DNA of 64,000 nucleotides from Phycisphaerales bacterium (GTDB taxonomy: Bacteria; Planctomycetota; Phycisphaerae; Phycisphaerales; UBA1924): contig JAJDDI010000066.1 of assembly GCA_029260375.1 (NCBI GenBank), forward strand, positions 1-64,000, written 5' to 3'. The translations under genes were made by a program, and so were the position numbers. This document shows positions 52,187 to 62,700 of this stretch, one piece after another; position 1 is the first letter of the stretch; every line of letters starts with the position of its first letter. The notes beneath the pieces are model-generated. The model was not told the origin of the DNA and did no database searches. It worked only from the letters and a program-made list of their open reading frames with translations.

Positions 52187-53281
52187 CTACTGACGCGTGA
52201 CGATGACCCCGCTCACCGGCAGCAGGATCTCTTCCTCGCCCTCAACGTCCGTGATGATCACGATGTCCTGGCGCAGTCGCGGGTGCACCCGCGCCGCGGT
52301 CGCGTCCAGCCGGATCGTGTACGTGTCGGGCTTGTCCGGGTTGACGGGCTTGATATCAAAGCCGATCTGCAGCGGGCCGTTGGCGAACCTGATGTCCTTG
52401 ATCTTGAACGGCTTGCCAGACCGGCTCGCGACGGTGAACTCACGCGTCATCCTCTCGCCCAGCTCGGGGCGACCGATGGAGATCCGCGGCGGCGTCACCG
52501 CCACGTCGCCCACCACGTTCGCGATCACCTGCGCCTGCACGATCGCCCGCCGGGCGTCGTTGGTGCGGATCGTGATCCGATCGTCCAGCCGCCCCACGTG
52601 GGCCCCGCCCTTGAGCGTGACCTCGATCGTCGAGGCGCGAAGCGTCTCGCCCGTCGGCTTGCCGTTGGCGCCCAGCTCCTCGATCGGCTCGGTCCCCACA
52701 ACGCGGACCGAGAACGCCTCCAGATCGCCCGGCGTGGCGCGGGTGACCTCGAAGTCCGGCGTGCGACCCGTGACCGTCAGAAACTTGGTGACCGTGTTCC
52801 CCTTGGGAACCGAGCCCATCGCCAGCACGCCCGGGTCGATCGCGACCAGCTGCGACACCGAGCCGACCACCGTCAGCATGATCTCGCGCCCGCTCAAGTC
52901 GTTCGAGTAGACGGTCAGCTGGCGACGCTGGTCGCCCTTCTTACCCTTGGGGTTGAACGTGACATCGATCGTGCCAGACTCGCCCGGCTCGTACTCGGTC
53001 TTGGCCAGCTCACCGGCTGTGCACCCGCACGAGGACTGGACCTTCTCGATCACCAGCTTCTCCTCACCCGTGTTGGTGAACTCGAACTTGAACTCCTGCG
53101 GCTCATGATCGAAAATCGATCCCACGTCGTGGGTCGTCGCCTTGAACTCCATGCGGGCCAGCGAGGGCTCAGACTGCGTCCTCGACGCGGCACGATTGGC
53201 CGGGATGGGCGGCGGCAGCGCCGAGGCGCTGCCGGCCAATGCCAGAACCGTTCCCAATGCCGCGAGCGATAGCTTGCTCAT
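52187..53281 (-). CDS. DUF1573 protein (first copy)
   Basis: 364 residues from ATG 53281 (or 53287, two codons upstream; AGGAG fits 53281 better). Signal peptide ALGTVLALAGSASA. Paralogue of the next gene: the DUF1573 signature THDVGSIFDHEPQEFKFEFTNTGEEKLVI followed by SSCGCTAGELAKTEYEPGESGTI, then two further Ig-like modules. The two copies share layout with modest identity, indicating an old tandem duplication. First gene of the DUF1573/DUF1573/rhodanese/MauE run. Confidence 0.85.
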   Translation of the reverse strand: MSKLSLAALGTVLALAGSASALPPPIPANRAASRTQSEPSLARMEFKATTHDVGSIFDHEPQEFKFEFTNTGEEKLVIEKVQSSCGCTAGELAKTEYEPGESGTIDVTFNPKGKKGDQRRQLTVYSNDLSGREIMLTVVGSVSQLVAIDPGVLAMGSVPKGNTVTKFLTVTGRTPDFEVTRATPGDLEAFSVRVVGTEPIEELGANGKPTGETLRASTIEVTLKGGAHVGRLDDRITIRTNDARRAIVQAQVIANVVGDVAVTPPRISIGRPELGERMTREFTVASRSGKPFKIKDIRFANGPLQIGFDIKPVNPDKPDTYTIRLDATAARVHPRLRQDIVIITDVEGEEEILLPVSGVIVTRQ

Positions 53282-53586
53282 CTTCATCCGCTCCTTGTCG
53301 CCCTGGCGGGCTCTAGGCTGTGAAACTCGGGGTCGCCGCGAGACCTCGCCGCAACGCCCGCCTTGATCAGGCGGCAATCCTCACCATCTACCGATACCGC
53401 CGTCCGGGGCCTTCGGTTCAACCATATTCCGCGTCCGACGCCGGTGTGACCGATCGAGGGAACTGAATCCCCTGTCCATGCGCCCGGCGCGGCACAACCC
53501 TCGCCTCCTCACCATCTCCACACGACAAGAGTGACCGGACCCGGTCGAACAAAGTACGAACCCTCCCGGCCTCTGTGTGCAAGCCG
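53282..53586. other. Intergenic region upstream of the DUF1573 operon
   Basis: About 305 bases between dus and the first DUF1573 gene. No gene is supported, and no clear promoter or repeat was identified. It must contain the promoter of the operon reading leftward. Confidence 0.4.
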
Positions 53587-54717
53587 CTACACCCGGACCG
53601 GTCTGCCCGCCCGCCACGCCTCGACCGCCCCGATCACCTCGCCCGGCGTCCGGGCCGCCCGCACGCTGTCCTTGAGCGCCCGGCAGTGGCTCTGGTTGAT
53701 CCCCTTGCCCAGCCAGGAGATCTTCTGGCGGATCACGTGCATCGCGTGCGCCTCGTGCCGGTACTCGCGCAATCGCGCAAAGAACGCCAGCACGAGGTCC
53801 AGCTTCTCGTCCTCGCTCGGCTCCAGGTCGAGCGGGTCGCGCCCCTCACTCGCCGCGAGCTGCGCTTCCCAGCCTTCTCGGAAGACCCACGGGACCGCGA
53901 ACGACCCGCGCCCGATCATCACCCCCGCGCAGCCCGTCTCGTTCATCATCTCAACAACGTCGGTCGCGCTGCGGATGTCCCCGTTGCCGATCACGGGCAC
54001 GCCACCGCTGGCCGCATCCCCCGTCGCCTCGCCCACCGACTCGACCACGCGCTGGATCCCCTCGCGCCGACACTGCCCACGGAACAACTGCTCAGTCGTC
54101 CGCCCGTGCACCGTGATCCCGCACACGCCAACCTCGGTCAGTGACACCGCCAGCGCCCCCGCGGCGTTCCTTTCCGCGTCCTCCTCCGTCCACCCCAGCC
54201 GCATCTTCGCCGTCAGCGGCGTCGAATCGGGCAGCGCTGAACGCACCGCCTCGGCGATCCGCCTGGCCAGATCGGGCGAGCACATCAGCTTGGACCCGCC
54301 GTCCTTCTTGCAGACCTTGTCCACCGGGCAGCCCATGTTGATGTCCACCACCGTCGCCCCGTGGTCGGCGCACCACCGCGCCCCCTCGGCCAGCACCCCC
54401 GGGTCCCCGCCGTAGAGCTGCATCCCGATGGGCTGGTCGAACTCGCTGGTCCGTGCCAGGTCCGCGGTCGCCTCGGAACCGCAGATCAGGCCCTGGGGGC
54501 TGAGCAGATCCGTGCAGGCCAGCCCCACGCCGCCCATGGACCGGCACGTCTCGCGCCAGGCCAGCTCGCACCACCCCGCGATCGGGGCGAGCATGAGGTT
54601 GGTCTCGAGCGTGACCGGGCCGAGCTGGAGCGGGCGGGCGAGCACGGGCAACTCTAGTGCCCGCCCGTCCACGACTTGCGGCGCCGCGCGAGAGATCAGG
54701 ACCCCGGTCCCCAACAA
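53587..54717 (-). CDS. dus: tRNA-dihydrouridine synthase (Dus family)
   Basis: 376 residues; TTG start at 54717 is the furthest possible and uncertain. FMN-binding TIM barrel with NLMLAPIAGWCELAWR, GLACTDLLSPQGL, QLYGGDP, INMGCPVDKVCKKDGGSKLM (catalytic cysteine in GCP), LTAKMRLGW, ITVHGRTTEQLF and VPVIGNGDIRSATD. It reduces specific uridines to dihydrouridine in tRNA. The sequence is nearest DusB-like enzymes, but the exact target is not certain. Divergent from the ABC permease. Confidence 0.92.
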   Translation of the reverse strand: MLGTGVLISRAAPQVVDGRALELPVLARPLQLGPVTLETNLMLAPIAGWCELAWRETCRSMGGVGLACTDLLSPQGLICGSEATADLARTSEFDQPIGMQLYGGDPGVLAEGARWCADHGATVVDINMGCPVDKVCKKDGGSKLMCSPDLARRIAEAVRSALPDSTPLTAKMRLGWTEEDAERNAAGALAVSLTEVGVCGITVHGRTTEQLFRGQCRREGIQRVVESVGEATGDAASGGVPVIGNGDIRSATDVVEMMNETGCAGVMIGRGSFAVPWVFREGWEAQLAASEGRDPLDLEPSEDEKLDLVLAFFARLREYRHEAHAMHVIRQKISWLGKGINQSHCRALKDSVRAARTPGEVIGAVEAWRAGRPVRV

Positions 54718-54789
54718 TCACCCGCCGACGCGCCGCCCGCCGGTTCGCCCTACGCTGCCCGCGACGGACCGCCCAGCGACGAGAGACCC

Positions 54790-56358
54790 GTGTACCAAAC
54801 GCTCCTGACTCGCAAGTACCTGACCAGCAAGATCATGCCCCTGCTGGCGATGGTCGCGGTCATGCTCTCGGTCGCCACCGTCCTGATCACCTGGTCGGTC
54901 ATGGGCGGCTTCCTCCGCTCGCTGCTCGACTCGGGCCGCGTGCTCGTGGGCGACGTCGCCATCACCTGGCCCGCCACCGGCTTTGCCCACTACGACGATC
55001 TGATCGAGATGCTCGAGGACGACGAGCTGCTCGAGTCCGGCGCCCCCGTCATCGAGTCCTTCGCGATGATCCAGCTCCCCGACGACCGGGCCGAGGCGGT
55101 CTACGTCAAGGGCGTCGAGCCCGAGAGCTTCGACCGCGTGACCGGGTTCGTGAATCACCTCTGGTGGAAGCCGCTGGACAAACCCACCCGGCGCGACACC
55201 GAGGGCCGGGACTGGCGCCTCAAGCCCGACAACCGCGAGGGCCTGGCGCAGATCTTCGAAAACGGCAAGAAGATGACCCGCCAGGTCCCCCCCGTGGACG
55301 GGGTCCCGCAGGCCGACGAGCCCGCCGCCCTGCTCGGCATCGAGCTGACCGATTACAACTACCGCAACGAGTTCGGCGTCTACGACCCGCTCAGCCCCGC
55401 CAAGGCCAGGCCCGACGGCTCCATCGACTACCAGTCCATCTTCATGCCCCGCTCCGGTCGCGTGACACTCACGCTCATGCCCCCGGCCAAGGGCGGGCGC
55501 GTCATCGAGCCCGTGACGCGATCCATCGCCGTCGCCAACGAGTTCCAGTCCGGCATCTACGAGGCGGACAACCAGACCATGCTCGTCCCGCTCGACTGGC
55601 TGCAGGACCTGCTGGACATGGAAGAGGGCGGCAAGGTCGCCGAGGGCTCCAACCCGTGGGACCTTGAGTTCGACCCGGAGACGGGCGAGGTGCTCCCCGC
55701 GCCCATCGTCACGACCGAGGCCGCGCCCGCGCGCGTAACAACCGTTCTTGTGCGCGCCCACGACGGGCACACGCCCGACGAGATCAAGGCCGCGTGCGAG
55801 CGCGTCTACGCGGCCTTCTACGACCGCCACAAGGGCCAGGTCCCCGCGCCCGAGTCCATCCAGATCCAGACCTGGGAGGACCTCAACGCCACCCTCGTCG
55901 GCGCCGTGAAAAAGGAAACCGGCCTCGTCCTCTTCATCTTCGGCATCGTCTGCTTCACCACCGTCTTCCTCGTCCTCGCCATCTTCTGGGCCATGATCAA
56001 CGAAAAAACCCGCGATATCGGTGTCCTCCGCGCCCTGGGCGCCGGCACCAACGGCGTCGCGGGCATCTGGCTCTCCTACGGCGCCGCCCTCGGGCTCGTC
56101 GGCTCCGCCCTGGGCGTCGTCGCCGCGTCGCTCATCGTCTGGAACATCAACCCCATCCACGAGTGGCTGGGGCGCCAGTTCAACCTCGTGATCTGGGACC
56201 CCCGCGTGTACTACTTCGTCGAGATCCCGTCGGACATCGTCGCCTTCGACGCGATCGTGGTCTTCTCGATGGGCATCCTCACGTGCGTCCTTGGCGCCGC
56301 CATCCCCGCCTTCCGCTCGGCCCGCATGGACCCGGTGAAGTCGCTGAGGTTTGAATGA
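54790..56358 (+). CDS. ABC transporter permease of the FtsX/LolE family
   Basis: 522 residues from GTG 54790. N-terminal transmembrane helix (IMPLLAMVAVMLSVATVLITWSV), a long extracytoplasmic domain (about 45-360), then three C-terminal helices (VLFIFGIVCFTTVFLVLAIFWAM, GIWLSYGAALGLVGSALGVVAASL, AFDAIVVFSMGILTCVLGAAIPA) and the terminal ARMDPVKSLRFE, an FtsX/LolCE/MacB architecture. It would move lipoprotein or peptide through the envelope with the ATPase encoded next. Its stop overlaps the ATPase start. Confidence 0.9.
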   Translation: MYQTLLTRKYLTSKIMPLLAMVAVMLSVATVLITWSVMGGFLRSLLDSGRVLVGDVAITWPATGFAHYDDLIEMLEDDELLESGAPVIESFAMIQLPDDRAEAVYVKGVEPESFDRVTGFVNHLWWKPLDKPTRRDTEGRDWRLKPDNREGLAQIFENGKKMTRQVPPVDGVPQADEPAALLGIELTDYNYRNEFGVYDPLSPAKARPDGSIDYQSIFMPRSGRVTLTLMPPAKGGRVIEPVTRSIAVANEFQSGIYEADNQTMLVPLDWLQDLLDMEEGGKVAEGSNPWDLEFDPETGEVLPAPIVTTEAAPARVTTVLVRAHDGHTPDEIKAACERVYAAFYDRHKGQVPAPESIQIQTWEDLNATLVGAVKKETGLVLFIFGIVCFTTVFLVLAIFWAMINEKTRDIGVLRALGAGTNGVAGIWLSYGAALGLVGSALGVVAASLIVWNINPIHEWLGRQFNLVIWDPRVYYFVEIPSDIVAFDAIVVFSMGILTCVLGAAIPAFRSARMDPVKSLRFE

Positions 56359-57119
56359 TGACCTCTGTCGCCACGCAACCCGACCACGCGACGCCTCCGA
56401 AGGGGCACGGGCCGATCCTCTCCGTCCGCGACCTGCACAAGACCTACAGGCTCGGGCGCGTCAAAGTCCCCGTCCTGCACGGCGTGGCTCTCAACGTCAG
56501 GCGTAACGAGTCCGTCGCCATCCTCGGCGCCTCGGGCTCGGGCAAGTCCACCCTGCTCCACCTCGCCGGCGGACTCGACCGCCCGGACCGCCCCAAGAAG
56601 GGCGACCCGCGGGCCCAGATCATCTTCGACGGGCGCGATATCGCCCGCTCCGGACGCTCCGAGCTGGACCGCTTCCGCGCCCGCGATGTCGGCTTCGTCT
56701 TCCAGTTCTACCACCTGCTCCCCGAGCTGACCGTCCTCCAGAACGTCACCGTCGGCGCCATGATCCGGCGCGGGCTGACCTACTCGGCCCATTCGGGCGA
56801 GGCCCGGGCCCACGCCCGCGAGCTGCTCGACGCCTTCGGGCTGGGTCACCGCCTCAAACACCGCCCCAACGAGCTCTCCGGAGGCGAGCGCCAGCGGGTC
56901 GCCATCGCCCGGGCGCTGATCAACCGACCCCGCCTCCTGCTGGCCGACGAGCCCACCGGAAACCTCGATGCCGAGACCGGAGCCCAGATCCTGGACGTGA
57001 TTACGGATCTTCGCGAGAAGTTTGGGCTGACTATGCTGATGGTGACGCACGACGTGAGTGTCGCCCAGAGGGCGGATCGCGTCGTCAGGCTGGGGGATGG
57101 GCTCATCCAGGAGGGCTGA
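56355..57119 (+). CDS. ABC transporter ATP-binding protein (LolD-like)
   Basis: 254 residues. Walker A GASGSGKST, Q-loop VFQFYHLLPELTVLQNV, signature LSGGERQRVAIARALI, Walker B LLLADEPTGNLDAETG, H-loop VTHDVSVAQ. ATG at 56355 overlaps the permease stop by four bases, giving translational coupling. LolD-type ATPases pair with LolC/E-like permeases; in this pair there is only one permease gene, so it may form a homodimer. The cargo is unknown. Confidence 0.93.
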   Translation: MMTSVATQPDHATPPKGHGPILSVRDLHKTYRLGRVKVPVLHGVALNVRRNESVAILGASGSGKSTLLHLAGGLDRPDRPKKGDPRAQIIFDGRDIARSGRSELDRFRARDVGFVFQFYHLLPELTVLQNVTVGAMIRRGLTYSAHSGEARAHARELLDAFGLGHRLKHRPNELSGGERQRVAIARALINRPRLLLADEPTGNLDAETGAQILDVITDLREKFGLTMLMVTHDVSVAQRADRVVRLGDGLIQEG

Positions 57120-57203
57120 CCCGCCCCGTTCAAACACCGATCTACGCCCAACGCCGGGGCCGATGGGTGTACGATTGCTGACAGGGGATCGCCCCGGATT
57201 CTG

Positions 57204-58043
57204 ATGACGACCACCCGAGCACACAGCACCGAGGCCCACTCAAGCGCTCCCGCGTCCGAGGTCATCCTGCGCGGCGCCGCGGAAGAGCCCATCGTCGCGT
57301 CCGTCCGCAAGTCGGGCGTCGGTCGTGAGGTCGTCTTTCTGCACGGGCTCGTCGGCCTCAACGAGCACTGGGAGGGCGTCGTCAACCGCGTCGAGCACAA
57401 GCTCGCCTGCACCACGCTCGAACTCCCCCTGCTCGAACTCTCCGGCGCCACCTGCTCCATCCGCGGCGTCACCGACCTGACCATCCAGTTCCTCGAGCGG
57501 ACCATCGGCAAGCCCGTCACGCTCGTTGGCAACTCCTTCGGCGGGCACGTCGCGCTCCGCATCGCACGCAAGCGACCCGACCTGGTCGAGAGCCTCGTCC
57601 TCGCCGGCTCAAGCGGGCTCTTCGAGAAGACTTTCGTCCGCGGCGCCCCGGTCCGACCCAGCCGCGAGTGGCTCACCGAGAAAATCGGCGAGCTGTTCTA
57701 CGACAAATCCAACATGACCCAGTCCGACCTGGACCGGGCCCACACGGCGCTCAACGTCAAGTCCGGCGCCCGCGCCATGGTCCGCCTGAGCAAGACCGCC
57801 CGGCGCGACCACATGGGCGACGAGATCTCCGAGATCAAGGGCCCCGTCATGCTCATCTGGGGCAAGCAGGACGTCGTCACCCCGCCGTCGGCCGCCCAGG
57901 GCTTTATGGACCTGCTCCCCGACGCCCGCATCACCTGGATCGACCAGTGCGGGCACGCCCCGATGATCGAGGCGCCCACCGAGTTTGCCGAGGCGATGCT
58001 CGCCTTCGACGCCGAGCTCACCGCTCTCGCCCGCGGCGCATGA
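57204..58043 (+). CDS. Alpha/beta hydrolase coupled to GH3 gene
   Basis: 279 residues. Alpha/beta-hydrolase fold with EVVFLHGLVGLNEHWEG, the nucleophile elbow LVGNSFGGHVALRIA, VMLIWGKQDVVTPP (Asp) and IDQCGHAPMIEAP (His). It belongs to the MhpC-like group and could be an esterase, thioesterase or amidase. Its stop overlaps the GH3 gene's start as ATGA, so the two proteins are made together and probably act on the same compound. Cytoplasmic. Confidence 0.87.
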   Translation: MTTTRAHSTEAHSSAPASEVILRGAAEEPIVASVRKSGVGREVVFLHGLVGLNEHWEGVVNRVEHKLACTTLELPLLELSGATCSIRGVTDLTIQFLERTIGKPVTLVGNSFGGHVALRIARKRPDLVESLVLAGSSGLFEKTFVRGAPVRPSREWLTEKIGELFYDKSNMTQSDLDRAHTALNVKSGARAMVRLSKTARRDHMGDEISEIKGPVMLIWGKQDVVTPPSAAQGFMDLLPDARITWIDQCGHAPMIEAPTEFAEAMLAFDAELTALARGA

Positions 58044-59698
58044 ACCCCGCCTCGCCCACGCCCAAGGCCCCGCTGACCCTGACAAGCCTCGTCGGGCTCG
58101 GTCTCCGCGCCCGCGTCGCCGCGCGAACCCGTCTGCTCAAGAACGAGGCGTACTGGCGCACGAACACCGCCGCCCTCCAGCACCGGACCCTGGGCGACAT
58201 GCTCGCCCGCGCCTCGGGCACACGCTTCGGACGCGCTCACGACTTCGCCCGCGTCAGCCGGATCAGCGATCCCGCCCAGCGCCTGAGCGCCTACCGCGCC
58301 AGCGTCCCCGTCAGCGACTGGTACGCCTTCCAGGACGACATCCGCGACATGCGTCAGGGGGGCCAGCCCGACATCCTCTGGCCCGGGCGCGTGGATCTCT
58401 TCGCCCAAACCTCGGGCACCACCGCCGGCGACAAGTTCATCCCCGTCACCCAGGCGATGCTCCGCTCCAACTTCCTCGCGAGTCTGGACATCTTCGCCCA
58501 CCTGAACGCGCGCGGGCTCTCCATCCCCCGCATCACGGGCGGACGCTGCCTCTTCCTGGGCGGCTCGACCGACCTGGACACCAACGAGCACGGCATCAAG
58601 ACCGGCGACCTCTCCGCCCTCGTCTCGCCGCTCATCCGCTGGCCCATCAGCACGATCTACTCCCCCGGGCCCGAGATCGCGCTCATGAGCGACTGGCCCG
58701 CCAAGATCGAGGCGATGGCCGACCTTGCCGTCAACCAGGACATCCGCTTCATCTCCGGCATGCCAAGCTGGTCGCTGCTGCTCATGGAACGCGTGATCCA
58801 GAAAGCCCGCGAGCTGGGGCGCGACGCCACATGCGTGCGCGACGTCTGGCCCAACCTGCTCGTATTCGTCCACGGCGGCGTCAAGTACGACCCCTTCCGG
58901 CCCCGCGTCAGCCAGGTCTACTCGGGCGACAAACACGCCGACATCCCGCACCGCCTGGAGCTGTACCCCGCCAGCGAGGGCTTCCTCGCGATCCAGGACC
59001 GCGCAGGCGAGCCGGGCATGCGGCTGCTCAGCGACGGGGGCAACTTTTTCGAGTTCGTGCCCCTCGAACAGATCGACAACGACAACCCCGAGGCCTTCTC
59101 CGCCGATCAGGTCGAGAAGGGCCAGCGCTACGTCGTCGTGATGACCACCTGCGCCGGGCTCTGGCGATACGTGCTGGGCGATGTGGTCGAGTTCGACTCC
59201 ATCCCCGCGGGCCTGGACGGACGCGGCGGCGACGGCCCGGCCCGCCTGCGCATCGTCGGCAGGCACAAGCACTTCATCAACGCCTTCGGCGAGAACATCA
59301 TCGTCGAGCACATCGAGCACGCCGTCGCCCGGGCCGCCAACGCCACGGGCCTGACGGTGGGGGAGTTCACCGCCGCGCCCATCTACCCCGAGCACGCCCG
59401 GCGCGCGGGCCTGCAGCTCGCCCTCGAACTCGAGACCAAGCCCACGGGCGATCTCGACGCCTTCGCCCGCGCCTTCGACGACGCCATCAAGGCGATCAAC
59501 GTGGACTACACGACCAAGCGCTCTGACGACCTGGGCATGGCCCCGCCGACGGTCACGCCCGTGCCCATGGGCTCCTTCCACCGCTGGCTCGAATCCAAGG
59601 GCAAGCTCGGCGGGCAGCACAAGTGCCCCCGCTGCGCCAACGGGCGCGAGATCATCGAGGGCGTCCTCGCCCACGCGAACCCTTCCAGCGACCGATAA
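58040..59698 (+). CDS. GH3-family acyl-adenylating/amidating enzyme
   Basis: 552 residues from ATG 58040. GH3 marks are the ATP-binding QTSGTTAGDKFIPVT, the motif-II YPASEGFLA and the motif-III YVVVMTTCAGLWRYVLGDVVEF; the C-terminal domain has HFINAFGENIIVEHIE. Plant GH3 enzymes conjugate amino acids to hormones through an acyl-adenylate. Bacterial members are common in planctomycetes and related groups, with mostly unknown acyl substrates. Overlaps the hydrolase by four bases. A natural model is one enzyme making and the other cleaving an acyl-amide or ester; this is inference. Confidence 0.9.
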   Translation: MNPASPTPKAPLTLTSLVGLGLRARVAARTRLLKNEAYWRTNTAALQHRTLGDMLARASGTRFGRAHDFARVSRISDPAQRLSAYRASVPVSDWYAFQDDIRDMRQGGQPDILWPGRVDLFAQTSGTTAGDKFIPVTQAMLRSNFLASLDIFAHLNARGLSIPRITGGRCLFLGGSTDLDTNEHGIKTGDLSALVSPLIRWPISTIYSPGPEIALMSDWPAKIEAMADLAVNQDIRFISGMPSWSLLLMERVIQKARELGRDATCVRDVWPNLLVFVHGGVKYDPFRPRVSQVYSGDKHADIPHRLELYPASEGFLAIQDRAGEPGMRLLSDGGNFFEFVPLEQIDNDNPEAFSADQVEKGQRYVVVMTTCAGLWRYVLGDVVEFDSIPAGLDGRGGDGPARLRIVGRHKHFINAFGENIIVEHIEHAVARAANATGLTVGEFTAAPIYPEHARRAGLQLALELETKPTGDLDAFARAFDDAIKAINVDYTTKRSDDLGMAPPTVTPVPMGSFHRWLESKGKLGGQHKCPRCANGREIIEGVLAHANPSSDR

Positions 59699-59720
59699 TC
59701 CCGAGAAAGTTCCGGCCCCC

Positions 59721-59749
59721 TTGCCCCAAGGAGTATGTTTGTGTACACT
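59721..59749 (+). promoter_or_regulatory. Possible promoter of the DUF2339 gene
   Basis: TTGCCC (59721-59726), 17 bases, TACACT (59744-59749), four of six matches in each box, 34 bases before the gene's ATG. Downstream are CTAACTAGTGAG and the palindrome CTAG-like elements, and then AAGGGGGG as ribosome-binding site. Confidence 0.4.
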
Positions 59750-59782
59750 AACTAGTGAGCACTAGCTTTAAGGGGGGATGGC

Positions 59783-62700
59783 ATGACAACGCCCAGCCGG
59801 TTGGAACTCCGCTTGCGCCACATCGAGGCACGCCTCCGAGCGATCGAGTCGGTGATCCAGCCCGACAAGGACGCCCCTCAAGCCACGCCGCCCGCTCACG
59901 AGCCGACACCCGTCGTAGCGCCCGCGCCCCAGGCTCCACCACCGCCCCAGCGCCCGGTCGTGACGGCGCCACCATCCTCGCCAACTCCACCGCCCCCGCC
60001 AGTGGTTCGCCCGGCCCAGCCTGTAGCGCCGCCGATCGTCCCGGTTACGCCTCCCGTGGCTCCGGCGCCAACGCCCGAGCGTGTTGCGCCCGCAGAGCCG
60101 CCCCGCCCGGCCTGGAGCTGGGAGCAGCTCATCGGCGGCAAGCTCTTCGCCGCGCTGGGCGCCCTCGTCGTTGTGACGGGCCTGGCGCTCTTCCTCAAGC
60201 TCGCGTACGACCTGGGCTGGCTGGGGCAGATCAGCGGCGCCGACAAGTGCCTCATCGGCGCCGGATTCGGCGTCGCGCTGCTGGGCGCGGGCGAGCTTGC
60301 GCGGCGCAAGTGGAACGCCTACGCCTCCGCCGGGCTCACCGCCGCGGGCATCGGCGCGATGTACGCCTCGGCCTACAGCGCCTTCCGGTTCTACGAGCTG
60401 CTCTCGCCCCCGGTCGCGTTCGCCCTGCTCGTCGCGATCTCGCTGCTGGGCATCGTCGTCGCCGTGCGCGCCCGCCTCGTGTCGGTGGCCTTCCTCTCCA
60501 TCCTCTCGGCCTACCTGACCCCGATCCTCATGGCCAGCGCCGACTCGCCCGCGTACATCCTGCCGACCTACCTGGTCGCGCTCACCGCCCAGGGCCTGGT
60601 GCTCAGCGCTATGCACCCGCGCTTCCGAATCCTGCGTTCGCTGGTGTGGTGGGGCACTGCGGTCATGGGCGGGCTCTGGGTCCTGGCCCGCGCGGGCGAC
60701 GCCCCGGTCATCGCCGTCGTCTTCTGCGCCCTGACCTGGCTCGCCTTCCACGCCGAGCTGCTCTGGAGCGCCCGCCATGGCGGCATGGGCGGCGCCCGTC
60801 GCCAGCGCCACGCCCACGACGTTGCCCGCCCGCTCGTCGTCAGCCTGGGCACGACCTCCTGGGGCGTCCTGCTCGCGGCCTTCGCGCTGCACCGCGCCGG
60901 CTCAACCGAGCTCTGGATGGCGCCCGGCGGGGCGATGGTCATCGCGATCATCTCGTCGATGATCCTCTCGGGCCACCTGCGCGTCCTGCGCGATGTTCCC
61001 GACAACGACGAGGAGCGCCTCGGCGCCGCCCTGCTCGCACAGGCGGGCGCGCTGCTCATCGCGACCATCGCGATGGGCGTGACCACCGAGTGGCTCCAGG
61101 TCGCCTGCTGGCTCGTCTTCGGCGTCGCCTCCGTCTTCGCCGGGCGCTGGATCGGCTCGCGCTCGCTCGACGTCTACGGCCTGATCGTCCTGACCCTCGG
61201 GCTCGGGCGCCTGCTGCTGCTGGATTCGTGGGTCGGCCCGATGCGCGCCGGCGGGCACGAGGTCTGGGGCCTCGTCCTGACCGAGTGGAGCCTGATGATG
61301 GCCATCGCCGGCGCCTGCTGGCTCGCGGCGGGGCGATTGCTCCTCATCCGGTCGGGCGCCCACGCAAGGCTGATGCGCGGGCTCGCGATCACCTCCGCCG
61401 CGATCGGCTGGGGCGCGATCGTCGCGAGTCTCGCTCACGAAGGCGCAGACGCGGCATCGCTGGCGGTTGCCTGGGGGCTGCTGACCATCCCCATGCTGGG
61501 CGCGCACAAGATCGACCGTCGCCTGGCGATGGACATCATGGCACTGGCGCCGCTGCTGCTGGGCGTCATCGCCTGGCTCAACGCCTTCGTCCTGGCGGGG
61601 TGGGAGGCGACGGCGACCGACATCCCGGTCCACCCGGGGCTGCTCGTGGCGATGCTGCTCATCGCCATCGGAGCCGTGCTGGCCTGGTGGTACGCGCGGG
61701 CGCACCCCAAGGGAACCGCCGGGGCGTCCACACTGGGCGTGAGCGTGTTCGTGTTGTTCGTCGCGGCGACGAGCCTGGAGCTGGTCCGTCACGTCGGGAT
61801 CCGGCTCGACGTGCGGGCGGCCGAGCCCGATGCGCTCGCGCTCTGGTGGACGCTGTGTGCCATCGCCGCCGCGGCGTGGGGGCTGGCGCGACAGAAGCAG
61901 CACCTCCAGATCGGCGCCCTGGCCATGCTGGTCATCGCAGGCCTGACCTGGTTCCTGGGCTACCCGGCCGAGTCGTGGGCAGAGACCAACCGGGGCCTGC
62001 TCGCACACCCGGGCCTCGTCTCTGGCCTGGCGCTGGGCGGGATGCTCGCGGTCTTCGCGGCGTGGTCACGCCGAAAGCCCGGGGTCGATCAGGTCGTGGT
62101 CTGGACGCCCGTGCTCATGGGCATGGTTCTCTTCCTGAGTTCCACGAGCTTCGAGCTGGTCCGCCACGTTGGGCTGCGCCTCGAGGCGCCCGCGGCCAAG
62201 CCCGACGCCTTGGCGGTCTGGTGGGGGGCGTGCGCGCTGCTCGGTGGGATCTGGGGTGTCGTTCGCGGGCGAAGCTCGGTGCTGCTCGTCTCGCTGGCGC
62301 TGGCGATGATCGCGGGCGCGACCTGGTACCTGGGGTTCCCGTTTGATTCGTGGGACGCAACGAACCGGGGGCTCCTGCTCCACCCCGGGGTGGTGTCGAG
62401 CCTGGTCGCAACGGGGGGTCTCGCGACACTCACGATCGCGGGCCGGCGCCGGCTGACTGCCGGATTTGGCTGGTCATGGGTTCCCGCGGCCCTGGCGGTC
62501 CTGCTCGTGTTCACCTCGTCGAGCCTGGAAGTCTCGCGCCACGTCGTCGCGTGGACCGACGACCCCACGGCCCGGGCGGGCGCCGTCTCGATCTGGTGGG
62601 GCCTGTTCGCCATCGCCCTGCTGGTCTGGGGGTTCCTCGCACGCTCGCCCGCGGTGCGATGGTCGGGCCTGGCCATGCTCGGGATCGCCACGGGCAAGGC

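Noticed and set aside
53381-53617. A 78-residue minus-strand frame upstream of the DUF1573 operon
   Set aside because: It overlaps the end of dus, has no ribosome-binding site and a composition-like sequence.
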